A stretch of DNA of 64,000 nt from contig NZ_CP053590.1 of assembly GCF_013365535.1 (NCBI RefSeq), positions 2,656,501 through 2,720,500 on the forward strand, written 5' to 3'. Each line of letters begins with the position of its first letter. The first letter of the stretch is position 1. Both the position numbers and the translations under genes were made by a program. The DNA comes from Aquimarina sp. TRL1. GTDB taxonomy: Bacteria > Bacteroidota > Bacteroidia > Flavobacteriales > Flavobacteriaceae. Below are positions 35,979 through 46,612 of this stretch, piece by piece. The notes beneath the pieces are model-generated. The model saw only the letters and a list, made by a program, of their open reading frames with translations, was not told where the DNA came from and ran no database searches.

Positions 35979-38471
35979 ATGAATAGGTTATATAATTTTT
36001 TAGGAGTAATTCTATTATTGATATATAATTACTCTTTTTCACAATCCTCGGATTGTCCAGAAAATCTAATCGTAACAACTGATGTATTATCAGGTCAAAC
36101 AAGATTGTTTCAGTCCAGTAACTCAATTACAGGTGTGAACACTATACAAACTAATGCGAATGTTATATATAATGCAGGAGTGGAAATAACCCTGTCCGAT
36201 GGTTTTGATGCGATAAAAGGAGCTGATTTTGATGCATTGATAGATGGTTGTATTTCCAACCCTAATAGTTTGCCCAATGACCCTTTGTTTACCTTACAGT
36301 GGGGACATCATAACTTGGGTAGTAATAGTCCAGAAAACCATCCGTATGCATTTTCGTTTCACACAGATTGTTCCACAGCAGAGATAACTCCTCCTATTGG
36401 GGTAAATGATATAGATACTAATATTCTGGACGTATGGAAGGATATAACGAAGGGATCAGAAGATATTACCATAGCGATATTGGACTCGGGACTGGATATA
36501 CATCATCCTGATATAAACCCTAATAGAATTGTAGCCCCACAGAATTTTACAGAAACCAGAACCATTACAGATGTCACAGATACTAGTGGTCATGGAACCC
36601 ATGTAGCCGGTTTGATTGCCGCAGAAATAAACAATGGAATTGGTATTGCAGGTATAGATCAAAATTGCAAGATCATGCCGGTTAAGATAAATCCCAGTCC
36701 TGGAAAGTTTATTCAAATTTCTAAAGGGATACGATATGCTATTAGTCAAGACAGAGGGAGTAATAAAGCGAATATCATATCTATGAGTCTTGGCAAATCA
36801 ACCGATTTCACTAAAGAAGAGGAAGTAAAAAATGCTGTAAGTGAAGCTATTGAAGCTGGGGCAATCTTAATAGCTGCAACAGGTAATGACAATACTAATA
36901 AAGTAGATTTTCCTGCCCAATATTCAGAGGTTATAGGAGTGGGAGCTTTAAGTCCTTGTAATACAAGAAAAAGTAGAACCTCTTGTGATCTGGATACTCG
37001 TAAAGAAGGACGTAATTTACTTTCATGGGGAAGTAATTATGGGGTGGGAATGGATATTCTGGCTCCCGGGACTTTAATCCCTAGTACAGACATTACAGGT
37101 GTAAATCAAGGGTTATCAGGTTTTCGTAATTGTGCTCTTGGTAGTTGTTATACCAGTTGCATAAAGACAAGTAATTCCAACATATTTACCAATATTAATG
37201 GAGATTATGTAATCGATGGCTTTGGTACTTCGATTGCTACCCCTTATGTGGCAGGAATTGCTTCCCTCATGCTGGCAGCTAACAAGGATTTAAAGAACTA
37301 CCAGGTGCAGTATATATTAAAAGAAAGTGCAAAAATCACTAGTGATGGTTTTAAAAGAGTGGATGCCCTATCAGCTGTAGAAATGGCAAAAAACTTTGAT
37401 CCCAATATCGATTTTTTATTGCCTGATTTAAAAATAGAAGTTCTGTCAGAGATATCTGATGAAATTGATTTTACGGATACTTTTCCAATAGAAATTAAAA
37501 TAACCAATAGAGGAGATAAAGCCATATCATCTTCCTCTTTGCAACTCAGTTTTAAAATAATTACTGATATCAATGATAATATTTCAAAATCTTTTGATAT
37601 ATCTAGTATTAGTGTTACCTCATTAGGAATAAATCAAAGTCAAATAAAGAATGTTTCCATTCGACCAATTTGTACTGATATTAGTGGAGAAATTAATGAT
37701 ATTTTAAATAGACCATCTTTTTTATCCATTTCAATAAACAATAATAACGATGAAATTAGCAAGCTTAATAACCAAATTGATATACCAATACAGTTCATAG
37801 AAAACCAAAAACCTGATTTGGTAATTGAAAACGTGACTTTGGCAAACACTTTATCGAATAGTTTTCTTGTTGAGTTTGATATAAAAAATTTAGGACAAGG
37901 ACATTCTGAACTTGTAGCAAATACAAGTGTTCAAAATAATTTTTATAATTATTATCTATCGGAAGATATTTTTTTAGATAAAATTAAGGATAGAAAAATT
38001 TTCCCTAGGTTTAATCAAGTGAATCCAATATATGGAAATTTCTCTTTATGTCCTAAAACTTCGCAAACCTTAAGACCAAATCGTTTTAACCATAGTCCTG
38101 AAGGGTACCTTTTTATTGAGATAAATGCCAATAACATAATTAATGAAATAGATAGGACGAACAATATAATAATGATCAACCTCACCCAAAGTAATTCTGC
38201 GACTTTAATTTTAAGAAGTAAAAATCCTGTTTTAAATCCTGGAGCTATACTATCCATTTCTCCCAACCCGTCAAAAGATATGGTGTCAATACTAGTTCCC
38301 AAAAAAGGAATCATCCGGGTATTGGATATTACAGGAGTATTAATTTCGTCTTACCCTATTACTGATAGTCTATTAAACATAAATATTGGTTCTTATAAAA
38401 AAGGGCTTTATTTAGTAGAATATATAGATATAGGAGGTAATAGATCAATAAAGAAACTCATAAAAAAATAA
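35979..38471 (+). CDS. S8 (subtilisin-like) serine protease with T9SS sorting domain
   Basis: 830 residues. Signal peptide, an N-terminal '3-coathanger' type domain (ITLSDGFDAIKGADFDALID), then the S8 catalytic domain with Asp in ITIAILDSGLD, His in DTSGHGTHVAGL and Ser in FGTSIATPYVAG. Next come beta domains like CARDB (PDLKIEVLSEI, PDLVIENVTL), and a T9SS type A signal (LSISPNPSKDMVSILV, ISKKLIKK-type end). A secreted scavenging protease. The T9SS and catalytic triad are seen; the substrate is not. It follows the tail-fibre-like gene by 4 nt. Confidence 0.93.
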   Translation: MNRLYNFLGVILLLIYNYSFSQSSDCPENLIVTTDVLSGQTRLFQSSNSITGVNTIQTNANVIYNAGVEITLSDGFDAIKGADFDALIDGCISNPNSLPNDPLFTLQWGHHNLGSNSPENHPYAFSFHTDCSTAEITPPIGVNDIDTNILDVWKDITKGSEDITIAILDSGLDIHHPDINPNRIVAPQNFTETRTITDVTDTSGHGTHVAGLIAAEINNGIGIAGIDQNCKIMPVKINPSPGKFIQISKGIRYAISQDRGSNKANIISMSLGKSTDFTKEEEVKNAVSEAIEAGAILIAATGNDNTNKVDFPAQYSEVIGVGALSPCNTRKSRTSCDLDTRKEGRNLLSWGSNYGVGMDILAPGTLIPSTDITGVNQGLSGFRNCALGSCYTSCIKTSNSNIFTNINGDYVIDGFGTSIATPYVAGIASLMLAANKDLKNYQVQYILKESAKITSDGFKRVDALSAVEMAKNFDPNIDFLLPDLKIEVLSEISDEIDFTDTFPIEIKITNRGDKAISSSSLQLSFKIITDINDNISKSFDISSISVTSLGINQSQIKNVSIRPICTDISGEINDILNRPSFLSISINNNNDEISKLNNQIDIPIQFIENQKPDLVIENVTLANTLSNSFLVEFDIKNLGQGHSELVANTSVQNNFYNYYLSEDIFLDKIKDRKIFPRFNQVNPIYGNFSLCPKTSQTLRPNRFNHSPEGYLFIEINANNIINEIDRTNNIIMINLTQSNSATLILRSKNPVLNPGAILSISPNPSKDMVSILVPKKGIIRVLDITGVLISSYPITDSLLNINIGSYKKGLYLVEYIDIGGNRSIKKLIKK

Positions 38472-38524
38472 TAAACGATCAAAAAGTTTGAACCGTGAAA
38501 GTTCGGGTTCATTTTAATATTTAA

Positions 38525-38563
38525 AATCTTTGTAAGTAGTACTACTTACAAAGATTTTTTTAC
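38525..38563 (+). terminator. Hairpin terminator
   Basis: Perfect palindrome AATCTTTGTAAGTAGT / ACTACTTACAAAGATT followed by T7, 54 nt after the subtilase stop. Confidence 0.8.
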
Positions 38564-38940
38564 GATACAACTTAGTGAGCGATCAACGAATTTCTATTAC
38601 AGAGTGAGTTACACCTGGTATATCAGATGTATCCTTGTTTTATTATTAGGGTATTTCCTCTTCGTACATTAAGGTTTTACGTTACCCATTTAATTTGGTA
38701 CTAATCTTACTACCGAATTTTGGTATAGGAGAGTTTCCACAAGTAGAATTACGTCTATACTTCCTTTTAAGGTTGGAAAAAGGTAATCTCAGTGTGTTTT
38801 GTAAAGAAGTATTAATTCTGCAACATACTTTAGGATTATTTAGATTAGAGCTGTACCTGAAAAAAATATAAAAATATATTAATAAGTCATATTGTTAAGT
38901 TAAATGAAGAAAATTACTGTCTGTAAGTGTATAAGAAAGA

Positions 38941-38948
38941 TACATTTG
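38941..38948 (+). promoter_or_regulatory. Candidate Bacteroidota -7 promoter element
   Basis: TACATTTG fits the Bacteroidota -7 consensus TAnnTTTG and lies 29 nt upstream of the beta-helix protein start, a usual distance. No convincing -33 TTTG is seen. Confidence 0.45.
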
Positions 38949-38976
38949 CGCGCTTCATTTTAACCCAAAATCTATT

Positions 38977-40821
38977 ATGAAAAAAATTACTATTTACTTT
39001 ATTTTATTCGGGATCTTACAATCCTTTTCTCAAACAAAGGTTTGGAATGTAGCTGATAGGTATCCTGATTATACTCCACAACAGGGAACAGCCTTGTTAA
39101 AACAAATTATTACAGATGCTAAGCTTTATTTTAAAAGAAATAATGGGAAGTTACGTGTTTTGTTTGATGAAAAAACATACGTTTTTTCACATGAGTCATC
39201 TCCTGCAATAGCAATACATAACATTAAAAAAGGAACATTAGAGCTATCGGGAAAAGGCACAAATCATACTGTTTTTCAATTTAATCAATTTGATCAATTA
39301 GGGCTGGAAATTACAAAATCAGATAATATCCATATAAACAACATTCACTTTACAAGGAAAAAATTATACGCCTCGCAAGGAACAGTTATCAATACTGATA
39401 TTAGATCAAATATTATTGAAATGAAGTTGCATAAAGGGTTTTATGATCCCATTAGATTAACAAACCCTAAAATTTTTCCTAATATAGCTAATAATCATGT
39501 AACAGTATTGGCTTATACGAGTAATGCTAATGCTCCTCGGTTAAGTCATAAAACGGATCATTTAAAAATCAAAAAAATAACTCTAAAAGACAAAGACAAA
39601 TCGATTTATCGAATCGAATTAGAAAATACTTCTTGTTGTCCATTGCGATCAACTCTGGTTGGAGAATATATAACAATAAAAGCGAAAATAGGGGTGCCTA
39701 CTATTTTTATTAAAGATTCAGATAATATGCAAGTAGATAATGTTTTGATTACAAGAGCTACTGGGGTTGCTCTCAAGTTAAAAGGAGATTGTGATCGAAC
39801 CGTTATTAACAATGTTGAAGTTGGAAGAAGAACGGATGATCAGTTTCATGGAAAAAAAGCGATATATTCCAATTTAGCCGGGGGAGTTATCGTGGAAAAC
39901 GGAAAAATAGGAGCAAAAATCAGTAATTGTTTAATTTATGGAACAGCTGATGATGGGATAACCTATCATGCGGGAAATACGAATATTCTTCCTGATGGAG
40001 GACAAATTTATAACAACACTGTCAGAGATAATCATGGAAGAGGAATTATTGTAAGTCAATCAAAAGGAGGGATACTATATGGTAATACCCTAGAGCGAAA
40101 TAGAGGTCAGGCATTATTGATAAAAACAGTTATAAAAGCTGATAATGCTTTGGGGAATGTAGCGGTTAAAAATTGGGATATATATAACAATACTTTTATA
40201 GAGAATTATATTAATGAAGTTATTTGGCTTACCACAGAAAGTTCCAATAACGGTAAGCATACCAATATCGTTATTAGAGATAATCACTTTTATAAAGTTC
40301 CTAAAAACAACTACCTGATTCGAATTGATCAAACAAATTCCGTAACGTTAAATAATAATATAGTTCACTCTTTTTCTAAAAAAAATGATGCTAGCAGGAG
40401 TAATGGAGCAGATCAATTTTTAATTAAAGTTGGACAAGCTAATGAAATATCAGGACGAAATAATAAAATTTTAGAGTGTACGGATAGAGGTATTTTTGAT
40501 ATAGATACTAATTTAAACGTGATTAGCAAGTGGAAAAAAGAATGTTCTGGTAAAAAAAGAAATTTACCTGGTATAGGAAAAAGCAAAGAACTATTCTATA
40601 AAAGAAACAATAATGTCTCTTATATAGGAAGCCTTTCTGATAACGCAAAAGCATATTTAATTTCTGTGTTTGATATTTATGGATTTGAAATAAAAACGCT
40701 TTCTCATCATAGCAACTCAGAAATAATTGAGTTAGATCAACTTCAAAAAGGAATATACTGTATAAAAGTAAATGCTATCGGCGAAGAAGAAACACTAATA
40801 AAAAAAATAATAGTTAATTAA
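38977..40821 (+). CDS. Secreted right-handed beta-helix protein with T9SS sorting domain
   Basis: 614 residues. Signal peptide 1-18 (ending QSFSQ). The centre has the short, asparagine-rich coils of the pectate-lyase-like beta helix (IYNNTVRDNHGRGIIVSQSK, then GGILYGNTLERNRGQALLI, DIYNNTFIENY). The C-terminal domain is of the T9SS type (AYLISVFDIYGFEIKTLS, LQKGIYCIKVN). Such folds occur in polysaccharide lyases, epimerases and phage-type depolymerases; the catalytic residues cannot be chosen by eye, so I do not name a reaction. Confidence 0.8.
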   Translation: MKKITIYFILFGILQSFSQTKVWNVADRYPDYTPQQGTALLKQIITDAKLYFKRNNGKLRVLFDEKTYVFSHESSPAIAIHNIKKGTLELSGKGTNHTVFQFNQFDQLGLEITKSDNIHINNIHFTRKKLYASQGTVINTDIRSNIIEMKLHKGFYDPIRLTNPKIFPNIANNHVTVLAYTSNANAPRLSHKTDHLKIKKITLKDKDKSIYRIELENTSCCPLRSTLVGEYITIKAKIGVPTIFIKDSDNMQVDNVLITRATGVALKLKGDCDRTVINNVEVGRRTDDQFHGKKAIYSNLAGGVIVENGKIGAKISNCLIYGTADDGITYHAGNTNILPDGGQIYNNTVRDNHGRGIIVSQSKGGILYGNTLERNRGQALLIKTVIKADNALGNVAVKNWDIYNNTFIENYINEVIWLTTESSNNGKHTNIVIRDNHFYKVPKNNYLIRIDQTNSVTLNNNIVHSFSKKNDASRSNGADQFLIKVGQANEISGRNNKILECTDRGIFDIDTNLNVISKWKKECSGKKRNLPGIGKSKELFYKRNNNVSYIGSLSDNAKAYLISVFDIYGFEIKTLSHHSNSEIIELDQLQKGIYCIKVNAIGEEETLIKKIIVN

Positions 40822-40854
40822 CCTCTTTTTTTCCTTTTTTATAATACACAGAAT

Positions 40855-40905
40855 CAATCAATACCTTATTGTTTAATAATGTTATACGATAAGGTGTTGA
40901 TTGAT
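40855..40905 (+). terminator. Imperfect hairpin, probable terminator
   Basis: TCAATCAATACCTTAT pairs with ATAAGGTGTTGATTGA around a loop of about 19 nt, 34 nt after the beta-helix gene stop. It has one G-T pair and only a short T run. Confidence 0.5.
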
Positions 40906-41025
40906 TTCATTGAAAAAGTTTAAACCACTTCATTTATACAACTTCAGAATCTTACTTCTGAAATTTTTATCCTAAAGTCTTTTGTTGTGATTGTCTGATA
41001 TTTATAGTATTGGAGTTGATTTCTT

Positions 41026-41379
41026 GTGTTTAGCTGTGATGGTGTGTTTTTGAGATTGAAGACTAAAGATGTAGTAAAAGGAAATAGGGATTTAAGTATT
41101 CCCAAAAAGCTAAAAGGCAAGATCAATATAAAGTTTCATAGGGTTCTACGACCTTTAGTAAAGATGGAAAGACGGGACATTTTAGAGGAGAAAGAAGTTG
41201 AAAAAGGGGACGACTTAGCAAAATTACTTTCATTAGAAGAGATTTATTTTGATTTGGATACGTCAAAGATCCGACCAGATGCTGAAGTGGAATTACAAAA
41301 GATTATTGCAGCGATGAAAGAGTATCCTCAATTACGTTCCATGTGCTACCAAAAAACATCAGGAAAACAGAAGAAGTGA
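41026..41379 (+). pseudogene. OmpA-family protein remnant
   Basis: An open frame of 117 codons beginning with GTG. Its second half matches the start of an OmpA-like peptidoglycan-binding domain: EIYFDLDTSKIRPDAEVEL, then QKIIAAMKEYPQL. The domain stops there, where about 70 more residues (with the conserved NxxLSxxRA region) should follow, and the remaining codons look out of frame. The N-terminal half has no signal peptide. It is a fragment of a larger gene, not a working protein. Confidence 0.65.
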
Positions 41380-41428
41380 ATTTAGTATTGTGAAATAATT
41401 ACATATCCCGATAATTATAATTAAGTGA

Positions 41429-41466
41429 TAAAGCCAGTATTTATTTTTATAAATACTGGCTTTTTA
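41429..41466. terminator. Hairpin terminator
   Basis: AAAGCCAGTATTTA and TAAATACTGGCTTTTT around a 6-nt loop. It lies between the OmpA relic and the convergent beta-propeller gene and could serve both strands. Confidence 0.75.
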
Positions 41467-41490
41467 CATATTTTTTATGTTGTTTCCCAT

Positions 41491-41516
41491 TACTGTCTAC
41501 ATAGCTTTTTAGATAT
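41491..41516 (+). repeat. Possible relic of the same IS end
   Basis: TACTGTCTACATAGCTTTTT resembles the IS end at 19779 (TGCTATCTACATAGCTATTT) with a few differences. No transposase sequence follows, so it is at best a decayed end beside a gene fragment. Confidence 0.35.
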
Positions 41517-41574
41517 TATTTAGGAAATAACATGTATTATTATGTATCTAATTTTATGGTATACAAAACCCTGT

Positions 41575-42459
41575 CTATAGTTTTATCGGGGAAAAAGCTA
41601 ATACTTTTCCTGTAGGGGCAATCGGAACTATAATAATATCATTTTCGGTTAAATAAACAATGTCTCCTGATCCTTGTTCGGTATCAATAATCTTTGTCGT
41701 TACTCCGTTTTCAAATGTGAATATTTTACCTTCTATCCAATCAGAAAGTAAAAAACCATTATTATAAGGATGAATACCATCTAGGTGACCAATATTATCT
41801 TTTCCTATTTGTTCAAAAGACTTATTAGCCATATTTATCTTTAACACCGTTCCTTTTGATGCTCCTAAAGGGTTTTGGTCATCAAAAGAACCCCAGGCTG
41901 AAATATACATGTAATTATCTTCAATCCATAGTCCATTCGGATTTTGGAGGTTTTCATCTTGTAGCCAAAGCTTAAAGTTACCTTGTTTATCTAATCTATA
42001 AATAGCAGAGGTAAACATATCAGAAACATAGACATTGCCCGTATTATCTTTGGCAACATCATTAAGAAATTGAGCCCCTTCTCCTTCATATTCATTAATT
42101 ATTTCTGCTGAAGGAATATCAATCTCAATCAATACTGTTTTATCACTTACATACAGCTTGTCATCAATTATTAGAATTCCTTTTGGTTCATCCATCCCTG
42201 TTATCCATTCTTTTTCGATAATGGTACCATTAGGAGATAAAATTCCTATTGAGGCCTCCCCGTTTTCTCCCCCTAATTTTTGATTAGAAACATATAATAC
42301 ATTACGCTTCTTATCAAAGGCTACACTTTCAGGGTTTGGCAAATCGTTAATCTCCCAAACTAAATCCCATTGTACAACTCTTGGTTCATTGTCATCGTTA
42401 CAAGAAATAAATAGAATAGAAATGACTAACAAATAAGTTGTTAATAAGTAAAATTTCAT
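41575..42459 (-). CDS. Lipoprotein beta-propeller (SMP-30/NHL-like)
   Basis: 294 residues. Lipobox LFISC (Cys20). A repeated pattern of about 45 residues, each like LNDVAKDNTGNVYVSDMFTS or NPNGLWIEDNYMYISAWG, gives a six-bladed propeller of the SMP-30/gluconolactonase or NHL type. It is probably attached to the outer or periplasmic membrane face. Clear acidic residues at the metal site cannot be assigned by eye, so enzymatic lactonase activity is uncertain. Monocistronic on the minus strand. Confidence 0.8.
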   Translation of the reverse strand: MKFYLLTTYLLVISILFISCNDDNEPRVVQWDLVWEINDLPNPESVAFDKKRNVLYVSNQKLGGENGEASIGILSPNGTIIEKEWITGMDEPKGILIIDDKLYVSDKTVLIEIDIPSAEIINEYEGEGAQFLNDVAKDNTGNVYVSDMFTSAIYRLDKQGNFKLWLQDENLQNPNGLWIEDNYMYISAWGSFDDQNPLGASKGTVLKINMANKSFEQIGKDNIGHLDGIHPYNNGFLLSDWIEGKIFTFENGVTTKIIDTEQGSGDIVYLTENDIIIVPIAPTGKVLAFSPIKL

Positions 42460-43251
42460 TTAGATAAATTTTAAAAATTGTTTTTAATAATAAATTTTGT
42501 CTGCTTATATTTTTATATATAAACATCTCTTTATTAGGAGTTTTAGTTTGTAAAATTATGATTAGAAAAAGCGTGATCAAAATACTAATTAACTATGTTT
42601 ATCATAGTTTTTTGTAATGGATATAAAATTATTAAACCCCTTTATCCTTGGTGCACGAAGAAAATATTATTATTTCAAACTTATATCTGCTTAATTTTTT
42701 GATAAGGTTTTTCACGCTTTTTATTCTAGAGGTAATTAGATCAAAAGAATACAGTTTTTGATACATAATTTTCAAACCCCTTCAAACAATCAGGAAGTTG
42801 TTCTTTAGTCTTTTGGGATACAGGGGGAATATCTATACTTTTTTTTCAATTCTGTTATGTAAAAAAGTAAAAGAAAGATCGGCTAGTTTCTGGTCAATAA
42901 ACTTACAAAAATTAGGTGGGTAGAATAAAAAATTCTCTGTTGTTATGTGTTGTAAATCTCTGATATCTTCTTGTAAGTTGTTTTTGAGGTACATGTCTTG
43001 ATTTTAAATAATAATAAGATTGTAAGTTGCTTGTTAATAGTTGGTTTTGTGTTAATTGTTTAAATAGGATCAAATAAAAGAAAGATTTTTCTTGCAACAA
43101 AGTTGCATTATCATAATATTAGTGTTTTGTGCAGTATTTTTATTTCTCTTCATCGAAAAACTTTTTTCGTTACGAATAATTTAAGAAATTAGAGTGTTTT
43201 ATTTGAATAATTCAAAAAAGATAAAATAACATTAACTCAAACTCAACAACA
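42460..43251. other. Long intergenic region
   Basis: 792 nt between divergent genes. A minus-strand ORF of 53 codons (42833-42994) looks somewhat protein-like but matches nothing. Otherwise AT-rich with no clear structure; it probably holds promoters for both flanking genes. Confidence 0.4.
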
Positions 43252-46200
43252 ATGAAAACAACTAACAAAAGCCTTATTTTGTTGAGGGGTTTTAATGAGC
43301 AAGTATTGCCAAAATTAAATATAGTTATTGCTTCTGCAATACTATTTTTATCTGGTGGGCTTTTCGCTCAGACCCCTTCGCAAAAGGCAAAGATTATTCA
43401 ACAAAGTAATCTGGTAAAATTAAATCAATTACAGTCTGAACTAGCAAGTAAGGCAGCATTACAGAAGAAAGAAGCTGTGGCAGCTGCCAAAAGAAATGGA
43501 TGGCAGGTTAAAATAGCGAATACAGACGGAAGCTTTTCTGAATTACAAAGATTAGCAAAGGATGGAGCACCAATCTATTACACTACATTTAATGTAGATG
43601 CAGCAAAATCTACACGAACAAATCACTTAAACTCTGGAGGTTCCTTAGGACTAAACCTGGACGGGCAAAGTATGACGGCCCATGTTTGGGATGGAGGAGC
43701 GACAAGACCTAGTCATCAGGAATTTGATGGTGCAGGAGGGAATAACAGAGTTATTATTAATGATGGTGTTACAATACTTAATGGTAATAGTTTTCATGCT
43801 CAGCATGTTACAGGGACGATAGTAGCTTCTGGAGTACGAGCCAATGCAAAAGGAATGGCACCTCAGGCAAAAGCTAAAACACACGATTGGGAAAATGACA
43901 GCTCAGAAGCGACGACAGCTGCTGCCAATGGAATGATATTGTCAAATCATTCTTATGGTTTTAGAGCGGATCGAATTCCCGATCAATATTTTGGAGCCTA
44001 TATTGAAGAAGCTAGAATATGGGATGAAATTATGTATAATGCTCCTTTTTACCTTATGGTAGTAGCAGCAGGAAATGATGGAAATGATAATAGTTCTAAT
44101 GGACGGCCATTAGATGGAAATTCTTCGTATGATAAATTATCAGGTCATTCTGTTTCAAAAAATAATCTGGTGGTTGCAAATGCTCAAGATGCTAACATTA
44201 GTAATGACGGAACTTTAAATAGTGTTACGATTAATAGTAGTAGTAGTGAAGGTCCTACTGATGATTATAGAATTAAACCAGATATTACGGGTAATGGTAC
44301 AGGAGTATATTCAACTTTTGATAACAGTGATACTGCTTACAGGAGCATCACAGGAACCTCAATGGCAGCTCCTAATGTAACAGGAACACTTTTATTGCTA
44401 CAGCAACATTACAATAATAATAATGGAAATTTGATGAAAGCAGCGACCTTAAAAGGGGTAGCACTTCATACTGCTGATGATATTGGTCCTTCTGGACCTG
44501 ACGCCGTTCATGGATGGGGATTATTAAACGCTAAGGTTGCTGCAGAAGCTATTACTAATAAAGGAACTGCTTCGAAAATAGAAGAACTAACACTTACTAG
44601 TGGGCAGACGTATACTATCACTGTTGATTCCGATGGTAGTAGCCCATTACTTGCTTCTATTTCCTGGACGGATAGAGCAGGGACAGCTGTGTCTGCAACC
44701 AATTCTAATACAGCTGTATTAGTTAATGATTTAGACATTAGAGTGACTAAAGGTTCTGCTACATTTAGCCCATATAAACTTACTAGCATTACTACAAATG
44801 GTACAGGAGATAATACAGTGGATCCATTTGAGAGAGTGGATATAGCCAATGCATCAGGAACGTATACTATTACAGTTACTCATAAAGGAACATTAACAGG
44901 AGGAAGCCAAAACTTTTCTCTTATTGTTACTGGATTAACAGAAACAACTACTGTATGTACGGCAACCGTACCTGCCGGAGTATCTTCTTCGGCTGTAGGC
45001 GCAGATACTGCAACTATAGGATGGACAGCGGTAGCTAGTGCTACCTATGACCTTCGTTACAGACAAACCGGAACAACAAATTGGACAACTTCTGCCGAAA
45101 ATGGAACCTCTAAAGTGATTTCTGGATTGAGTCCATCTACAACTTATGAAGTTCAGGTAAGAAGTAAATGTGCTGATGGAACTACTTCTGACTATAGCGC
45201 TTCAGTGAATTTTACAACGACAGATGTACAGCTTAATTACTGTAATTCTAATGGTCAAAGAGTAAGTGATGAATATATTAGTAATGTAAAACTAGGTTCG
45301 ATTAATAAAACATCGACAGGAGCAAGTAGTGGGTATAGTGATTTTACTGCCGAATCTACTAACTTGTCTAAAGGAAATGCTAATACTATTACTATTACTC
45401 CTACATGGACTGGAACCAGGTATAATGAAGGGTACAGTGTATGGATTGATTATAATCAAGATGGGGATTTTGCTGATTCAGGAGAACAAGTATGGACAAA
45501 AGCAGCTTCACAAACAACCCCGGTAAGTGGTAGTTTTACAGTACCTGCAACAGCGAAAAACGGAAATACAAGAATGAGAGTATCTATGAAGTATAATGGA
45601 ATACCAACTTCATGTGAATCTTTTACTTATGGAGAAGTAGAAGACTATACTGTGGCTATAGGAGGTTCTGATGCGGATACTCAGGCTCCTTCTGCTCCAA
45701 CCGGATTAACAGCTTCTAATGTTACAGAAACAACCCTTACATTATCCTGGAATGCTGCTACTGATAATGTAGGTGTAGTAGGATATGATGTCTATCAAGG
45801 AGCTACTAATCTTGGATCAGTAACTGCAACCACGAGAAATATTGCTGGATTGACAGCTAATACAGCCTACCAGTTTACGGTAAAAGCGAAAGATGCAGCA
45901 GGAAATGAATCTGCAGCAAGTAATACACTAAATGTAACTACCGCAGGAGCATCTTCTACATATGATGTAAAACTGCGTATTACTTTTGATAATTATCCCG
46001 AAGAAACCAGCTGGGAAATTAAAGATGCTAATAATCAGGTAGTGCATTCAGGAGGAACATATGGAGCGCAACCTGATGGCTCTACACTTACAATAACCAA
46101 AACACTGGATACAGGATGTTATACTTTGGTATTTAAAGACTCCTATGGAGATGGAATTTGCTGTAGTTACGGAAATGGTTCTTATGAACTGAGTAATAGT

Positions 46201-46557
46201 GCATCTGGTGAAGTATTAGCTTCTGGTGGATCATTTACTTCTGAAGATACTAAAAATTTCTGTGTAGGTACGACGCAATTAAATAGTATCAATAGTAGTA
46301 GTACTATTGCAAAAACAGATCTGAGAATTTCTGAATTTGTGCTTTCTCCAGTTCCTGCAAAAGACTATATCATGATTCGAATGAAGAATGCTAAAGATTC
46401 AAACTATAGAATTATAAATCATATTGGTCAAGTGGTAAGAAGTGGAAAAGTATCCGAAAACAAAGTAACTTTAAACGGTTTGCCAAATGGAATGTATTTC
46501 TTTTCAGTGATATCTAATGATAAAACACTAACGAAGAAGTTCATCATCAAACAGTAA
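43252..46557 (+). CDS. S8 serine protease with FN3, GEVED and T9SS domains
   Basis: 1101 residues. Signal peptide to about 40 (GGLFAQ); S8 domain with Asp in TAHVWDGGATR, His in FHAQHVTGTI and Ser in TGTSMAAPNVTG; a P-domain-like beta region; FN3 domain (ATIGWTAVASATYDLRYRQT); a GEVED domain (YSVWIDYNQDGDFADSGEQV, TYGEVEDYTV); a second FN3 (DTQAPSAPTGLTASNVTETT); a cysteine-bearing beta domain (GDGICCSYGNGSYEL) and a T9SS sorting domain. A large secreted protease. Its FN3 domain strongly resembles those of the trypsin-like protease at 61855, showing domain exchange within the genome. Confidence 0.93.
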   Translation: MKTTNKSLILLRGFNEQVLPKLNIVIASAILFLSGGLFAQTPSQKAKIIQQSNLVKLNQLQSELASKAALQKKEAVAAAKRNGWQVKIANTDGSFSELQRLAKDGAPIYYTTFNVDAAKSTRTNHLNSGGSLGLNLDGQSMTAHVWDGGATRPSHQEFDGAGGNNRVIINDGVTILNGNSFHAQHVTGTIVASGVRANAKGMAPQAKAKTHDWENDSSEATTAAANGMILSNHSYGFRADRIPDQYFGAYIEEARIWDEIMYNAPFYLMVVAAGNDGNDNSSNGRPLDGNSSYDKLSGHSVSKNNLVVANAQDANISNDGTLNSVTINSSSSEGPTDDYRIKPDITGNGTGVYSTFDNSDTAYRSITGTSMAAPNVTGTLLLLQQHYNNNNGNLMKAATLKGVALHTADDIGPSGPDAVHGWGLLNAKVAAEAITNKGTASKIEELTLTSGQTYTITVDSDGSSPLLASISWTDRAGTAVSATNSNTAVLVNDLDIRVTKGSATFSPYKLTSITTNGTGDNTVDPFERVDIANASGTYTITVTHKGTLTGGSQNFSLIVTGLTETTTVCTATVPAGVSSSAVGADTATIGWTAVASATYDLRYRQTGTTNWTTSAENGTSKVISGLSPSTTYEVQVRSKCADGTTSDYSASVNFTTTDVQLNYCNSNGQRVSDEYISNVKLGSINKTSTGASSGYSDFTAESTNLSKGNANTITITPTWTGTRYNEGYSVWIDYNQDGDFADSGEQVWTKAASQTTPVSGSFTVPATAKNGNTRMRVSMKYNGIPTSCESFTYGEVEDYTVAIGGSDADTQAPSAPTGLTASNVTETTLTLSWNAATDNVGVVGYDVYQGATNLGSVTATTRNIAGLTANTAYQFTVKAKDAAGNESAASNTLNVTTAGASSTYDVKLRITFDNYPEETSWEIKDANNQVVHSGGTYGAQPDGSTLTITKTLDTGCYTLVFKDSYGDGICCSYGNGSYELSNSASGEVLASGGSFTSEDTKNFCVGTTQLNSINSSSTIAKTDLRISEFVLSPVPAKDYIMIRMKNAKDSNYRIINHIGQVVRSGKVSENKVTLNGLPNGMYFFSVISNDKTLTKKFIIKQ

Positions 46558-46578
46558 CACACTTTCAATATTTTTTAG

Positions 46579-46612
46579 AGACCCGAAGCAATTTGCTTCG
46601 GGTCTTTCTATT
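46579..46612 (+). terminator. Hairpin terminator
   Basis: AGACCCGAAGCA / TGCTTCGGGTCT with a 3-nt loop and a following T-rich stretch, 21 nt after the subtilase stop. Confidence 0.85.

Larger units (their letters stand above)
38472..38976. other. Intergenic region with a terminator and a candidate promoter
   Basis: 505 nt between the subtilase and the beta-helix gene. Only the palindrome at 38525-38556 and the candidate promoter at 38941 stand out; the rest shows no ORF. Confidence 0.5.

Noticed and set aside
42833..42994. Minus-strand ORF of 53 codons starting MYLKNNLQEDIRDL
   Set aside because: Looks somewhat protein-like, but short, without a neighbour, signal peptide or recognisable motif; cannot be told from chance in AT-rich DNA.
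43651..43884. Antisense ORFs inside the subtilase, SusC, acnB and RHS genes
   Set aside because: They are shadows of long, well-supported coding frames with clear domain motifs.
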